The notes below the pieces were generated by a model. That model made no database searches and was not told the origin of the DNA. It saw only the letters and a program-made list of their open reading frames with translations. 64,000 bases of DNA, taken from Streptomyces lydicus. Its GTDB lineage: Bacteria > Actinomycetota > Actinomycetes > Streptomycetales > Streptomycetaceae. The stretch is from positions 1-64,000 of the forward strand of contig NZ_JNZA01000035.1 in NCBI RefSeq assembly GCF_000717345.1, written 5' to 3'. This document shows, piece by piece, positions 1 through 8,640 of the stretch; within the stretch, counting starts at the first letter, position 1; every line of letters begins with the position of its first letter. The translations under genes and the position numbers were made by a program.

Positions 1-118
1 TGGTGCCGTGCATCGCAAGGCGGAGGAGGGAGTCAGGGCGGAGCCCTGGCGACCGACGACAACGCGGCGAGGTGCGGTGCCAGACCCCGCGAGCCCGGCC
101 TGATCCAAACGACAGCCC
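1..118. other. Non-coding window edge with a small hairpin
   Basis: I see no credible gene in this stretch. Positions 34-39 (CAGGGC) and 43-48 (GCCCTG) form a perfect 6-bp hairpin with a 3-nt loop. It lies downstream of the leftward hydrolase gene, so a termination role is possible. The text resembles intergenic sequence I associate with dispersed Streptomyces repeats, but that is memory and cannot be tested here. Confidence 0.3.
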
Positions 119-1045
119 CTACGGCAGGGGGGCGGGCGCGTCCTGGTCCGTGCCGGAGAGGTTGAGGACGGCGCGGGACACCGATGCGGGTACGTCGGCC
201 ATCACCAGGTGGCCGGCCGGGGCGGCGACGGCGAAGCGGCCGCCCAGTTGCGCGGCGAGCGCCCGCTGGCGCTCCAGCCAGCGCAGTTGGCGGGCCGTCT
301 CGCTGCCGTCGTAGGCGGCCAGGACCGTCACCGGCACGTCCGGCATCGGGTGGCCGGGGCGCAGCGCGGCGAGCTCGGCGGCCTGGTACGGGTAGGTCGC
401 GTTCTCCAGGGCACAGGCGCGCAGGACCCGGCTGGTGCGGTAGCCGACGCGCTCCCACGGGTGCGGCGGATGGCTGCCGACGGTCGAGGCGCGGCCTATC
501 AGGCGGCGGGTCGCCGGGCCGAGGGCGCGCGGGACGCCGGCCGCGGACAGGGCGTCGGCCAGGCCGCCCGCCCAGGCCGTCCGCACCGCGCGCGGCAGCC
601 GGGGCCGCGGGTCCTCCTCGATGCTGCCGTCGACCAGGACGAGCCCGGCGCAGCGGCCGGGGTGCAGCCGGGCGAACGCCTCGGCGTGGAAGCCGGCGAG
701 CGAGTGGCCGACGACGGTGGCCGGGCCCGGATGGCCGAGCGCGTCGAGGAGACCGGCGATCCGGTCGGCCTCGCCGGCCAGCGTGGGCGGGCCCGGCGTG
801 GGGGCGCTCAGGCCGAGACCGGGGCGGTCGAAGCGGACGACGGTGCGGTACGGGGCCAGCAGCGCGGCGACCGCGTCCCAGTCGAACCAGGCCATGCCGA
901 GGCCGCCGCTGAGCACGCAGAGCGGCCCGCTGCCCTCGGTCAGGACGTGCAGCGGCACGCCGTCGACGCGCAGGAAGCGGCCGGGGACGGGCAGGGCCTG
1001 CGGGGAGGGGAGGGGGCCTTCGGGGCGGCGGCGAGGTCGGTTCAT
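119..1045 (-). CDS. Alpha/beta-fold hydrolase
   Basis: A 308-residue cytoplasmic alpha/beta hydrolase, substrate unknown. The nucleophile elbow GHSLAG lies near residues 113-118 with Ser115 as the likely nucleophile. An oxyanion-type segment LSGGLGMAWFDW is near residue 45, FDRPGLGLS near residue 72, and a C-terminal GHLVMAD supplies the likely catalytic His. The length is normal for the family. The start ATG at 1045 overlaps the stop of the upstream DUF998 gene in an ATGA, so the two are probably translationally coupled. No signal peptide is visible. The fold is secure; the reaction is not. Confidence 0.85.
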   Translation of the reverse strand: MNRPRRRPEGPLPSPQALPVPGRFLRVDGVPLHVLTEGSGPLCVLSGGLGMAWFDWDAVAALLAPYRTVVRFDRPGLGLSAPTPGPPTLAGEADRIAGLLDALGHPGPATVVGHSLAGFHAEAFARLHPGRCAGLVLVDGSIEEDPRPRLPRAVRTAWAGGLADALSAAGVPRALGPATRRLIGRASTVGSHPPHPWERVGYRTSRVLRACALENATYPYQAAELAALRPGHPMPDVPVTVLAAYDGSETARQLRWLERQRALAAQLGGRFAVAAPAGHLVMADVPASVSRAVLNLSGTDQDAPAPLP

Positions 1046-1803
1046 CGGTCTCCTTCTCCTGCGGTGCGCTCGGGACGCGGGGACGGTCGGGCGGCCGGCG
1101 GGCCGGGCGGGGCGGCGGCTCCGGGCCGTCCCACGCACCACGCGAGCAGCGCGACGTACAGGGCGACCAGCAGGACCTGGAGGCGCTGACCGGCGCCCAG
1201 GGCCCAGGTGCCGCGGCCGGCGGTGAAGGCCGCGACGGAGGCCAGCGTCCAGAAGGTGGCGGCGAGTTCGGCGAGCACCAGGGGCGGACCGAGGCGGCCG
1301 AGCGCCGGCCAGCGGTCGTCGCGGCGGGCGGCGAACGTCAGCAGGGCGAGCGCGGCGAGCGCGCCGGCCATGGCGCAGGAACTGCTGACGGCGTGCGCGG
1401 CGTGGGTGGCCGGCACCAGGCCCGCGGTCTCCCGGGCCGCGCACGCCGGGTCACCGGTCGGCGCGCAGCTGAGCGGCAGCCGGGAATCGACGGCGGTGGC
1501 GGCGCCGAAGAGGGCCAGCGCGCACCAGCCCGCGGTCGCCCAGGGCCGGCGCTCCGTCGTCAGCAGCGCGGCCGTCGCACCGGCCAGCACCAGCAGTCCG
1601 GCGGCGAGGTCGGTGGCGCGGAAGAGGCCGCCGAGCGGCTGGTCGGCGGCGGCCAGCTCGCTGACGTACGCCTGGACGGGGTCGAGCCCCGTGACGAGCA
1701 CCAGCTCCAGCACCCATGCGGTGTACGCGGCCGCGCCGAGCAGCAGCAGGGCGGCGGCCACCCGGCTGCGGGCGGGGGCGGAACGGGTACGGGTCACGGA
1801 CAT
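1042..1803 (-). CDS. DUF998 family membrane protein
   Basis: A 253-residue integral membrane protein with about six hydrophobic segments (near residues 14-32, 60-80, 90-105, 140-160, 175-195 and 205-225), the layout expected of DUF998 proteins, whose biochemical role is not established. Between segments there is a Cys-containing stretch, SCAPTGDPACAAR. The chosen start begins SVTRTRS; longer in-frame starts exist, but their added residues look like random GC-rich translation. It is the first gene of a two-gene leftward operon with the alpha/beta hydrolase (4-bp overlap). Confidence 0.75.
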   Translation of the reverse strand: MSVTRTRSAPARSRVAAALLLLGAAAYTAWVLELVLVTGLDPVQAYVSELAAADQPLGGLFRATDLAAGLLVLAGATAALLTTERRPWATAGWCALALFGAATAVDSRLPLSCAPTGDPACAARETAGLVPATHAAHAVSSSCAMAGALAALALLTFAARRDDRWPALGRLGPPLVLAELAATFWTLASVAAFTAGRGTWALGAGQRLQVLLVALYVALLAWCVGRPGAAAPPGPPAARPSPRPERTAGEGDR

Positions 1804-1913
1804 CCAGGTGTTCGGGTGGACCGGCCGGCCGTCGTGCCGGATGCGTCGTGGGCGCGGGAAGGCCAAGGATAGGCGGGCGGCACCCCGTTCGGCGGTCCAC
1901 GGATGGAGAGCCA

Positions 1914-1928
1914 TACCCCTCGGGGGTA
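1914..1928. promoter_or_regulatory. CsoR-like copper operator
   Basis: TACCCC followed by a short GC centre and GGGGTA, preceded by A at 1913, forms a near-perfect palindrome of the type bound by the Cu(I) sensor CsoR in Actinobacteria. It lies between the leftward DUF998 gene and the rightward multicopper oxidase gene, about 340 bp before the oxidase start. No csoR gene is in the window. Confidence 0.55.
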
Positions 1929-1993
1929 AGGTGCCAAGGACGGCCGCCCCCGGGTCGGTCCGCCGGATCGTCGTTTCCGTCGAGAGGTCCGCG

Positions 1994-2182
1994 ATGCGTG
2001 AACAGGGCAAGGCCGCCGCGTGCCGCCGCCGGCTGCCGCTGTTCGCGGCGCCGGTCGCCGTCACCGGCGCCGAGGACCTCCCGCGCGCGGCCCCCCGCAG
2101 CCGCCCGCTGCGCGGCCGGTGGCTCATACCCGCGTCGCCGCGCCCCCCACTCCCCGCCCGACTGTCGGTGCCGCGCGTGTAG
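1994..2182 (+). CDS. Possible small Arg/Pro-rich protein
   Basis: A candidate 62-codon gene starting MREQGKAAACRRRLPLF, preceded by GAGAGG about 7 nt before the ATG. It sits between the CsoR-like site and the multicopper oxidase, in the position of a leader or small copper-related protein. The sequence is Arg- and Pro-rich with one Cys and no family I recognise. It may be chance reading of GC-rich DNA; otherwise the 466 bp between the flanking genes hold only the operator. Confidence 0.3.
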   Translation: MREQGKAAACRRRLPLFAAPVAVTGAEDLPRAAPRSRPLRGRWLIPASPRPPLPARLSVPRV

Positions 2183-2269
2183 GACCGCGCCCCGCCGCCG
2201 ACACCCCTCGGAGTCCGCGGCAGCGCCCCTCCCCCACCCCACCCCACCGACACCGCCACGAGGTGCTCC

Positions 2270-4024
2270 ATGCCTACGCACTCCCGACGCGCCCTGCTCG
2301 GCGCGGGTTTCGCCGCCGTCGGCAGCGGACTGCTGGCCGCCTGCTCCACCGGGGACGGCGGTTCGCCCGCCGGCACGGACGTGGGCAACAGCCCCCACGT
2401 CCCGCACGCCACGCACGGCTCACACGGCCCGCACGCCGCCCACAGCCACCACGGGGCCGAGGGTCACCACGCCGCCCACGACCACCGCCACAGCCACGTA
2501 CCCGCCCACCACCGATCCGACGAGGACCCCCCGTCGGGCTACGTCTCCCCCGACGGCCCGGAGGTCGCCGAGGTCGAGCGGAAGCGCGGCCTGACCGGCC
2601 CGGTGCGCCGCTTCACGCTGACCGCCGCCGAGGCCCGGATCGACCTGGGCGGACGGACCGTCAAGACCTGGGCGTACGACGGCGAACTGCCCGGCAAGGA
2701 GATCCGGGTCACCGCCGGCGACCGGATCCAGCTGACCCTCAACAACCACCTGCCGCAGTCCACCAGCGTGCACTGGCACGGGCTGCACGTCCGCAACGAC
2801 ATGGACGGCGTCCCCGGCGTCACCCAACGGGCCGTCCGGCCCGGCTCCTCCTTCGACTACCGCTTCGTGGCCGCGGAGCCGGGCACCCACTGGATCCATC
2901 CGCACGTCGGCGTGCAGCTGGACCGCGCGCTGTACGCCCCGCTGATCGTCGAGGACCCGAAGGAGCCGCTCTCCTACGACAAGGAGTGGGTGGTCCTGCT
3001 CGACGACTGGCTCGACGGGATCCACGGCAGCACCCCGGACGCGGTGCTGGCCGAGCTGACCAAGGGCCATCCGCACGGCGGCATGGGCCACATGGGCGGC
3101 ATGCACGCGAGCGAGAGCGGCAGATCGCACCACCGGCACCGCGCGCACGGCAGGAGCGCGCACTTCGCCGCCTCGGGCGCCCACGGGCCGTCACGGCTGC
3201 TCAGGGGCGGGCGGAGCCGGCTGCTCGGCGGCGATCCGGGCGATGTGGACCACCCGTTCCACCTCATCAACGGCCGGCTGGCCGAGGACCCGGAGACCTT
3301 CCACGCCCGGCCCGGCGACCGCATCCGGATCCGGATCATCAACGCCAGCGGTGACACCGCCTACCGCGTCGCGCTCGGCGGCCACCGGATGACCGTGACG
3401 CACACCGACGGCTACCCCGTCCAGCACGCCAGGACCGATGCGCTGCTGATCGGCATGGCGGAGCGCTACGACGTCCTGGTCACCGCCAAGGACGGGGTCT
3501 TCCCGTTCACCGCGCTCGCCGAGGGCAAGCACCGGCGCACCGCGCTCGCCGTGCTGCGGACCGGAACGGGTGCCAAGCCCGGCGCGTCCACCCGCCCCGA
3601 GCAGCTCGACAGCAGGCCGATGACGGCGTATCAGCTCAAGGCCGCCGAGTCGGTGCGGGCCTCGCGGCGCAGCCCCGACCGCACCATCGACATGACGCTC
3701 ACCGGCAGCATGGCGAAGTACAACTGGTCGATCAACGGGCGGCCGTACACGCCGTCGCAGCGGTATCCGGTGCGGCAGGGCGAGCGGGTGCGGATCGTCT
3801 TCCGCAACCACTCCCGGATGTGGCACCCGATGCACCTGCACGGGCACACCTTCGCGCTGCCGGACGGCGGCCCCCTCAAGGACACCACGATCCTGCTGCC
3901 CGGCCGCCGGGTGCCGGTCGACTTCGACGCCGACAACCCCGGGCTGTGGATGGTCCACTGCCACAACGTGTACCACTCGGAGTCGGGGATGATGACGATC
4001 CTGGGCTACCGCTCGTCGCGGTGA
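2270..4024 (+). CDS. His-rich multicopper oxidase lipoprotein
   Basis: A 584-residue exported multicopper oxidase, probably oxidising Cu(I) or phenolic substrates with reduction of O2. The N-terminus has two Arg, a hydrophobic stretch and a lipobox ending at Cys25. All four copper-ligand segments are present: HWHGLH at 168-173, HWIHPH at 207-212, HPMHLHGH at 519-526 and HCHNVYH at 563-569 followed by a Met, consistent with three cupredoxin domains. Two His-rich inserts (about 43-81 and 265-300, the second also Met- and Gly-rich) look like extra metal-binding loops. The upstream CsoR-like site supports copper control. The gene is followed by a strong hairpin. Confidence 0.9.
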   Translation: MPTHSRRALLGAGFAAVGSGLLAACSTGDGGSPAGTDVGNSPHVPHATHGSHGPHAAHSHHGAEGHHAAHDHRHSHVPAHHRSDEDPPSGYVSPDGPEVAEVERKRGLTGPVRRFTLTAAEARIDLGGRTVKTWAYDGELPGKEIRVTAGDRIQLTLNNHLPQSTSVHWHGLHVRNDMDGVPGVTQRAVRPGSSFDYRFVAAEPGTHWIHPHVGVQLDRALYAPLIVEDPKEPLSYDKEWVVLLDDWLDGIHGSTPDAVLAELTKGHPHGGMGHMGGMHASESGRSHHRHRAHGRSAHFAASGAHGPSRLLRGGRSRLLGGDPGDVDHPFHLINGRLAEDPETFHARPGDRIRIRIINASGDTAYRVALGGHRMTVTHTDGYPVQHARTDALLIGMAERYDVLVTAKDGVFPFTALAEGKHRRTALAVLRTGTGAKPGASTRPEQLDSRPMTAYQLKAAESVRASRRSPDRTIDMTLTGSMAKYNWSINGRPYTPSQRYPVRQGERVRIVFRNHSRMWHPMHLHGHTFALPDGGPLKDTTILLPGRRVPVDFDADNPGLWMVHCHNVYHSESGMMTILGYRSSR

Positions 4025-4042
4025 GGCGGGCGGCCGCGGACC

Positions 4043-4077
4043 ACGGGCGGCCCGCACGGCAGGGGCGGGCCGCCCGT
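4043..4077 (+). terminator. Terminator hairpin after the multicopper oxidase
   Basis: Perfect 13-bp inverted repeat: ACGGGCGGCCCGC at 4043-4055 pairs with 4065-4077 across a 9-nt loop. It begins 19 bp after the oxidase stop and precedes the NAD synthetase gene on the same strand. There is no long U tract, as is usual in Streptomyces. Confidence 0.75.
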
Positions 4078-4163
4078 CCTTCCCGCCGCGCCGCCACCGG
4101 CCCGTCCTCGGTGCGCCACACCGCCGAGGCGCCGTCGACCCCCCATTGCGTCAGTAAGACGAT

Positions 4164-4169
4164 TAGACT
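4164..4169 (+). promoter_or_regulatory. Candidate -10 element for leaderless NAD synthetase mRNA
   Basis: TAGACT ends 6 nt before the GTG start at 4176, and no Shine-Dalgarno sequence is present between them. This spacing would put transcription initiation at or next to the start codon. No good -35 element is obvious, so the call rests on the -10 match and the missing ribosome site. Confidence 0.45.
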
Positions 4170-4175
4170 GGCGGG

Positions 4176-5930
4176 GTGCCTCAACTTCGTCTCGCCCTCA
4201 ATCAGATCGACTCCTGCGTCGGCGATCTCGTCCAGAACGCCGAGACGATCGTGCACTGGACCCGGCACGCCGCCGACCAGGGCGCACACCTCGTCGCGTT
4301 CCCCGAGATGGCGCTGACCGGCTATCCCGTCGAGGACCTCGCGCTGCGCGGGTCGTTCGTCGAGGCCAGCCGCGTCGCGCTGCGCCGGCTGGCCGGGCGG
4401 CTGGCCGCCGAGGGGCTGGGCGACCTCCCGGTGATCGTCGGCTACCTCGACCGCGCCGCGCAGGACCGGCCCCGCTACGGGCGCCCGGCCGGCGCCCCGC
4501 AGAACGCCGCCGCCGTCCTGCACCGCGGCGACGTCGTGCTGTCCTTCGCCAAACACCACCTTCCCAACTACGGGGTCTTCGACGAGTTCCGCTACTTCGT
4601 CCCCGGCGACACGCTGCCCGTCGTACGGCTGCACGGCATCGACATCGCGCTCGCCATCTGCGAGGACCTGTGGCAGGACGGCGGCCGGGTGCCCGCGACG
4701 CGGACGGCCGGGGCCGGGCTGCTGGTGTCCGTCAACGCCTCGCCGTACGAGCGGGACAAGGACGACACCCGCCTGGAGCTGGTCCGCAGGCGGGCCCGGG
4801 AGGCCGGCTGCGCCACCGCCTACCTGGCGATGATCGGCGGCCAGGACGAGCTGGTCTTCGACGGTGACTCGATCGTGGTCGACAAGGACGGCGGGGTGAT
4901 CGCGCGGGCGCCGCAGTTCGCCGAGGGCTGCGTGCTGGTCGACCTCGACCTGCCCGCCGCCGCGCCCGAACCGCCGGCCGGCGTCCTGGACGACGGCCTG
5001 CGCGTCGACCACGTCACGCTCTCCGCCGACCCGCTGCCGGCGTACCCGCCGGAAACCGTCGGCGGCCAGGCCGAACGCCTCGGCGACCTGGAGGAGATCT
5101 ACACCGCGCTGGTGGTCGGCCTGCGCGCGTACGTCGCCAAGAACGGCTTCACCAGCGTGGTCCTCGGCCTCTCCGGCGGGATCGACTCGGCGCTGGTCGC
5201 CGCCCTCGCCTGTGACGCCCTGGGCGCCGCCCACGTCCACGCCGTGGCGATGCCCTCGCGCTACTCCTCCGACCACTCGCTCACGGACGCCGCCGAACTC
5301 GCCCGCCGCACGGGGCTGTCCTTCCGGACGGTCCCGATCGGCCCCATGTTCGACGCGTACATGGAGGCGCTGTCGCTGACCGGCCTCGCCGAGGAGAACC
5401 TCCAGTCCCGGCTGCGCGGCACCACCCTGATGGCGATCTCCAACCAGGAGGGCCACCTGGTCCTGGCCCCCGGCAACAAGTCCGAGCTGGCCTGCGGCTA
5501 TTCGACCCTCTACGGCGACTCGGTGGGCGGCTACGGCCCCATCAAGGACGTCTACAAGTCGGTCGTCTACCAGCTCGCCCGCTGGCGCAACGAGGCCGCC
5601 GCCGACCGCGGCCGGACCCCGCCGATCCCGGAGAACACCCTCACCAAGCCGCCGAGCGCCGAGCTGCGCCCCGGCCAGGTCGACACCGACTCGCTCCCCG
5701 ACTACGACGTCCTGGACCGGATCCTGGCCTGCTACGTCGACCAGGACCGCGGCCGCGAGGAGATCATCGCCCAGGGCTTCGACGAGGCCCTGGTCACCCG
5801 GGTCCTGCGGATGGTCGACCACGCAGAGTACAAGCGCCGGCAGTACCCGCCGGGGCCCAAGATCTCCGCCAAGGGCTTCGGCAAGGACCGCCGGCTGCCG
5901 ATCACCAACCACTGGCGCGAGGGAAGCTGA
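4176..5930 (+). CDS. nadE: Glutamine-dependent NAD+ synthetase
   Basis: Converts deamido-NAD+ to NAD+ using glutamine-derived ammonia and ATP, the last step of NAD biosynthesis. The N-terminal glutaminase is a CN-hydrolase domain with Glu44 (FPEMALTGYP), Lys126 (SFAKHHLPNYG) and Cys162 (AICEDLWQDGG) as catalytic triad. The C-terminal synthetase carries the PP-loop GLSGGIDSA at about 331-339, then APGNKSELACGYSTLYGD. At 584 residues it is a two-domain type, shorter than the mycobacterial enzyme. The GTG start is fixed by the alignment of PQLRLALNQIDS and by the -10 element just upstream. Confidence 0.95.
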   Translation: MPQLRLALNQIDSCVGDLVQNAETIVHWTRHAADQGAHLVAFPEMALTGYPVEDLALRGSFVEASRVALRRLAGRLAAEGLGDLPVIVGYLDRAAQDRPRYGRPAGAPQNAAAVLHRGDVVLSFAKHHLPNYGVFDEFRYFVPGDTLPVVRLHGIDIALAICEDLWQDGGRVPATRTAGAGLLVSVNASPYERDKDDTRLELVRRRAREAGCATAYLAMIGGQDELVFDGDSIVVDKDGGVIARAPQFAEGCVLVDLDLPAAAPEPPAGVLDDGLRVDHVTLSADPLPAYPPETVGGQAERLGDLEEIYTALVVGLRAYVAKNGFTSVVLGLSGGIDSALVAALACDALGAAHVHAVAMPSRYSSDHSLTDAAELARRTGLSFRTVPIGPMFDAYMEALSLTGLAEENLQSRLRGTTLMAISNQEGHLVLAPGNKSELACGYSTLYGDSVGGYGPIKDVYKSVVYQLARWRNEAAADRGRTPPIPENTLTKPPSAELRPGQVDTDSLPDYDVLDRILACYVDQDRGREEIIAQGFDEALVTRVLRMVDHAEYKRRQYPPGPKISAKGFGKDRRLPITNHWREGS

Positions 5931-5956
5931 CGGGGCCGGGACGCGGGCGGGGGCCG

Positions 5957-5974
5957 GCCCGCCGCCCGGCGGGC
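5957..5974. terminator. Hairpin between convergent nadE and MFS genes
   Basis: GCCCGCCG at 5957-5964 pairs with CGGCGGGC at 5967-5974 across a 2-nt core that would open into a small loop. It lies in the 60-bp gap between convergent genes and may terminate both. Confidence 0.5.
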
Positions 5975-5990
5975 GGGCGCGGCGGACCGG

Positions 5991-7211
5991 TCAGCCCGGG
6001 CGCCCGCCGCCCACGGCCGTGGTGACGCCCGCGTCCTCGCTGCGGGCCACGATGCGCGACGGGTCGTGGGTGCCTCGGTCCAGCAGGCCCGCCACCACCG
6101 CGACGGCCAGGCCGAGCGCCGCCAGTACCGCGCCCACCAGCGTCGGCGAGGTCCAGCCCCAGTTGGCCGCCAGGGCCAGGCCGCCGACCCAGGCGCCGCC
6201 GGCGTTGGCGAGGTTGAACGCGGACTGGTTGGAGGCCGCGGCCAGGGTGGGCGCCTGGTGGGCCTTGTTCATGACCAGCATCTGCAGCGGGGTCGTGGTC
6301 AGGAAGCCGACCGCGCCGATGAGGACGACGGTGACCAGGGCCGCCCACTTCACCTGGGCGGTGAAGTGGAACGCGGTCAGGACCAGGGCGAGGGCGGCCA
6401 GGGACCCGTAGAGGGTGGGGCGCAGCGCCCGGTCGGTGAGCGGGCCGGCGGCCAGCGCGCCGAGGGTCATGCCGATCCCGAAGAGGGCGAGGACCAGCGG
6501 GACCGACCCTTCGGCGAAGCCGGTGACCTGGGTCATCATCGACGCCAGGTAGCTGTAGACGGCGAAGATGCCGGCGAAGCCGAAGACGGTGGTGAGCAGG
6601 CCGAGCAGCACCTGCCGGTCGGCCAGGGCGCGCAGCTCGCGCCCCAGGCCGGTGCGCTCCTCGGCCGGGAGCTGCGGGATCAGCTTGGCCAGGGCGGCCA
6701 TCGCGACCAGGCCGATGACGGCGACGATCAGGAAGGTGGCGCGCCAGCCGAACTGCTGGCCCAGTGAGGTCGCGGCGGGGACGCCGACGATGTTGGCGAT
6801 GGTCAGGCCGAGGAACATCGTGGCGACCGCGCGGGCCTGCCGCCCCTCGCGTACCAGCCGGGCGGCGACCACCGCGCCGACGCCGAAGAACGCGCCGTGC
6901 GGGAGGCCGGCCAGCAGCCGGCCGACGATCAGCAGCCCGAAGTCGGGGGCCAGGGCGGAGGCGAGGTTGCCTGCCGTGAAGACCGCCATCAGCGCGACCA
7001 GCATCCGCCTGCGCGGGATGCGGGAGCCGAGCGCGGTCAGGAGCGGGGCGCCGATGACGACACCGAGGGCGTAGGCGGAGACGAGGTAGCCGGCGGTGGG
7101 CACCGAGGTGCCCAGGTCGTCCGCAACGTTGGGCAACAGGCCCATCATCACGAATTCCGTGGTGCCGATACCGAAGGCCGAGATCGCGAGTGCGAGCAGA
7201 GCCAAGGGCAT
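5991..7211 (-). CDS. MFS exporter, AraJ/chloramphenicol-efflux type
   Basis: A 406-residue 12-helix major facilitator of the DHA1 class, probably a proton-driven exporter of small hydrophobic compounds or sugars in the cytoplasmic membrane. It begins LALAISAFGIGTTEFVMMGL, the AraJ/CmlA-like first helix, followed by GSRIPRRRML (motif A-like loop near residue 65) and GLPHGAFFGVGA. The second half shows ALFGIGMTLGALAAGP. The length is normal. It is monocistronic as far as the window shows, and a spaced inverted repeat lies just upstream. The substrate cannot be read from sequence. Confidence 0.85.
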   Translation of the reverse strand: MPLALLALAISAFGIGTTEFVMMGLLPNVADDLGTSVPTAGYLVSAYALGVVIGAPLLTALGSRIPRRRMLVALMAVFTAGNLASALAPDFGLLIVGRLLAGLPHGAFFGVGAVVAARLVREGRQARAVATMFLGLTIANIVGVPAATSLGQQFGWRATFLIVAVIGLVAMAALAKLIPQLPAEERTGLGRELRALADRQVLLGLLTTVFGFAGIFAVYSYLASMMTQVTGFAEGSVPLVLALFGIGMTLGALAAGPLTDRALRPTLYGSLAALALVLTAFHFTAQVKWAALVTVVLIGAVGFLTTTPLQMLVMNKAHQAPTLAAASNQSAFNLANAGGAWVGGLALAANWGWTSPTLVGAVLAALGLAVAVVAGLLDRGTHDPSRIVARSEDAGVTTAVGGGRPG

Positions 7212-7235
7212 GAAGACCTGGACCTTTCGGGGGAC

Positions 7236-7275
7236 GTTCCGTACAAGGACTTCGGGTTAAGTTCTCTTACGGAAC
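7236..7275 (-). promoter_or_regulatory. Spaced inverted repeat upstream of the AraJ-type exporter
   Basis: GTTCCGTA at 7236-7243 is exactly inverted as TACGGAAC at 7268-7275, with 24 bp between. It begins 25 bp before the start of the leftward exporter gene, where a repressor would overlap promoter and leader. No regulator gene is adjacent, so the binding factor would be encoded elsewhere. Confidence 0.4.
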
Positions 7276-7360
7276 AAAGTGTCGCAGGCCCAGTATTCCG
7301 ACGGGGGAACGGGACGTTACGAGCCCGCGTCGTTCCCGGTCCCCCGCCCGTCGGCGCAGG

Positions 7361-8380
7361 TCAGATCTTCACGGACGCGGCGACCGGCAGGTGGTCGCTG
7401 CCGGTCGACGGCATCACCCACGCCTTGACCGGGTCCATCCCCTTCATCATGATCTGGTCGATCCGGGCCATCGGGAACGCCGCCGGCCAGCTGAAGCCGA
7501 AGCCGTCACCGGCCGCGCCCTGTGCGGAGCGCATCTGCGAGGTGACCGGGGCGAGCGAGCGGTCGTTCATGGTGCCGTTGAGGTCGCCGAGCAGCATGAC
7601 CTTCTTCACCGGGTCGGCGGCGATCGCCTCCCCCAGCGCCTCGGCGCTGCCGTCGCGCTGATTGGCGGTGAAGCCGGCCTCGACCTTGACCCGTACCGAC
7701 GGCAGGTGCGCCACGTAGACGGCGAACTGCCGGCCGTCGGCGGCGGTGACGGTGGCGCGCAGCGCGCGGGTCCAGCCCATCTTGATGTCCACCGGCTTGG
7801 TGTCGGTCAGCGGGCGCTTGCTCCACAGCCCGACGGTGCCCTCGACCGTGTGGTACGGGTACGCCTCGGCCAGTCCCTTGCGGTAGCTGGGCAGCGCCTG
7901 GCCGGTCAGCTCCTCCAGGGCCACGACGTCGGCGCCGGACGCCACGATGTCCCGGGCGGTGGCCGCCGGGTCGGGGTTGTCGGCGTTGACGTTGTGGCTG
8001 ACGACGGTGAGGTTGCCGGCGGCGCCGGCCTTGTCGGTGAGCTGCCCGCCGAAGAGGTTGATCCAGGCGAAGGCCGGCAGGACCAGCGCGATCAGCGCGG
8101 TCGTGGAGCGGCGCAGGACCGCGCAGAGCAGCAGCAGCGGGATGCCCAGCCCCAGCCACGGCAGGAAGGTCTCCACCAGACTGCCCAGGTTCCCGACCGC
8201 ATTGGGGATCCGGGCGTGCAGGATCATCACCAGCCCGAGCAGCACCGCGAGCACCGCGAGCACCAGGCCGCGCCGCCACATGCCTTCCGGGCGCCACCAG
8301 TTCCGCAGGCGTTCGGCCCGGGAACCGGCCCGTCCGGGCCCCTGTCCCTGTCCCGGCTCCGTCATGTATGCCTGCGCCAT
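7361..8380 (-). CDS. VanJ-like membrane endonuclease/exonuclease/phosphatase-fold protein
   Basis: A 339-residue protein with three N-terminal membrane helices (about residues 38-55, 70-90 and 93-113) and a C-terminal endonuclease/exonuclease/phosphatase domain facing outward. Motifs include VVSHNVNADN, ALEELTG (metal-binding Glu), LLGDLNGTM and the terminal SDHLPVAASV. This layout is that of VanJ, a Streptomyces protein linked to teicoplanin resistance and thought to act on undecaprenyl pyrophosphate. The start was chosen because GAGGA lies 7 nt upstream; 16 further residues could be added from an earlier ATG. A role in lipid-carrier recycling or glycopeptide tolerance is inference from the family. 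Confidence 0.8.
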   Translation of the reverse strand: MAQAYMTEPGQGQGPGRAGSRAERLRNWWRPEGMWRRGLVLAVLAVLLGLVMILHARIPNAVGNLGSLVETFLPWLGLGIPLLLLCAVLRRSTTALIALVLPAFAWINLFGGQLTDKAGAAGNLTVVSHNVNADNPDPAATARDIVASGADVVALEELTGQALPSYRKGLAEAYPYHTVEGTVGLWSKRPLTDTKPVDIKMGWTRALRATVTAADGRQFAVYVAHLPSVRVKVEAGFTANQRDGSAEALGEAIAADPVKKVMLLGDLNGTMNDRSLAPVTSQMRSAQGAAGDGFGFSWPAAFPMARIDQIMMKGMDPVKAWVMPSTGSDHLPVAASVKI

Positions 8381-8640
8381 GTAGCTGTCCTCACTGCCTT
8401 GCTCCGGTGCGCCTCGCCTGTGATCCACGACCCTAGGCGATGGCCGTAATGCGCTTTCTTAGATTCGTGCTGCGCCTTGTCGCAGGGGAGGACGGCACGG
8501 CGCGGGGTCGGGGTTCCGGCCCGGGGGATCGTGACGGCGGCTGTGACAGAACGGGCATGGTCCGGTCATATGAGCGGGTGGAACGGGGCGGCCGCACCTC
8601 GGGCCGGCCGGGCCCCAACTCCGGGGAGCGGGCGCCGGAT

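Noticed and set aside
3876..5912. 678-codon minus-strand reading frame opposite nadE
   Set aside because: Antisense to a gene with complete catalytic motifs; its Val/Asp/Gly-rich composition is typical of shadow frames in GC-rich DNA.
8381..8640. Possible small plus-strand gene starting near 8440
   Set aside because: No ribosome site, and the protein becomes Arg/Gly-rich and runs antisense through the TetR gene.
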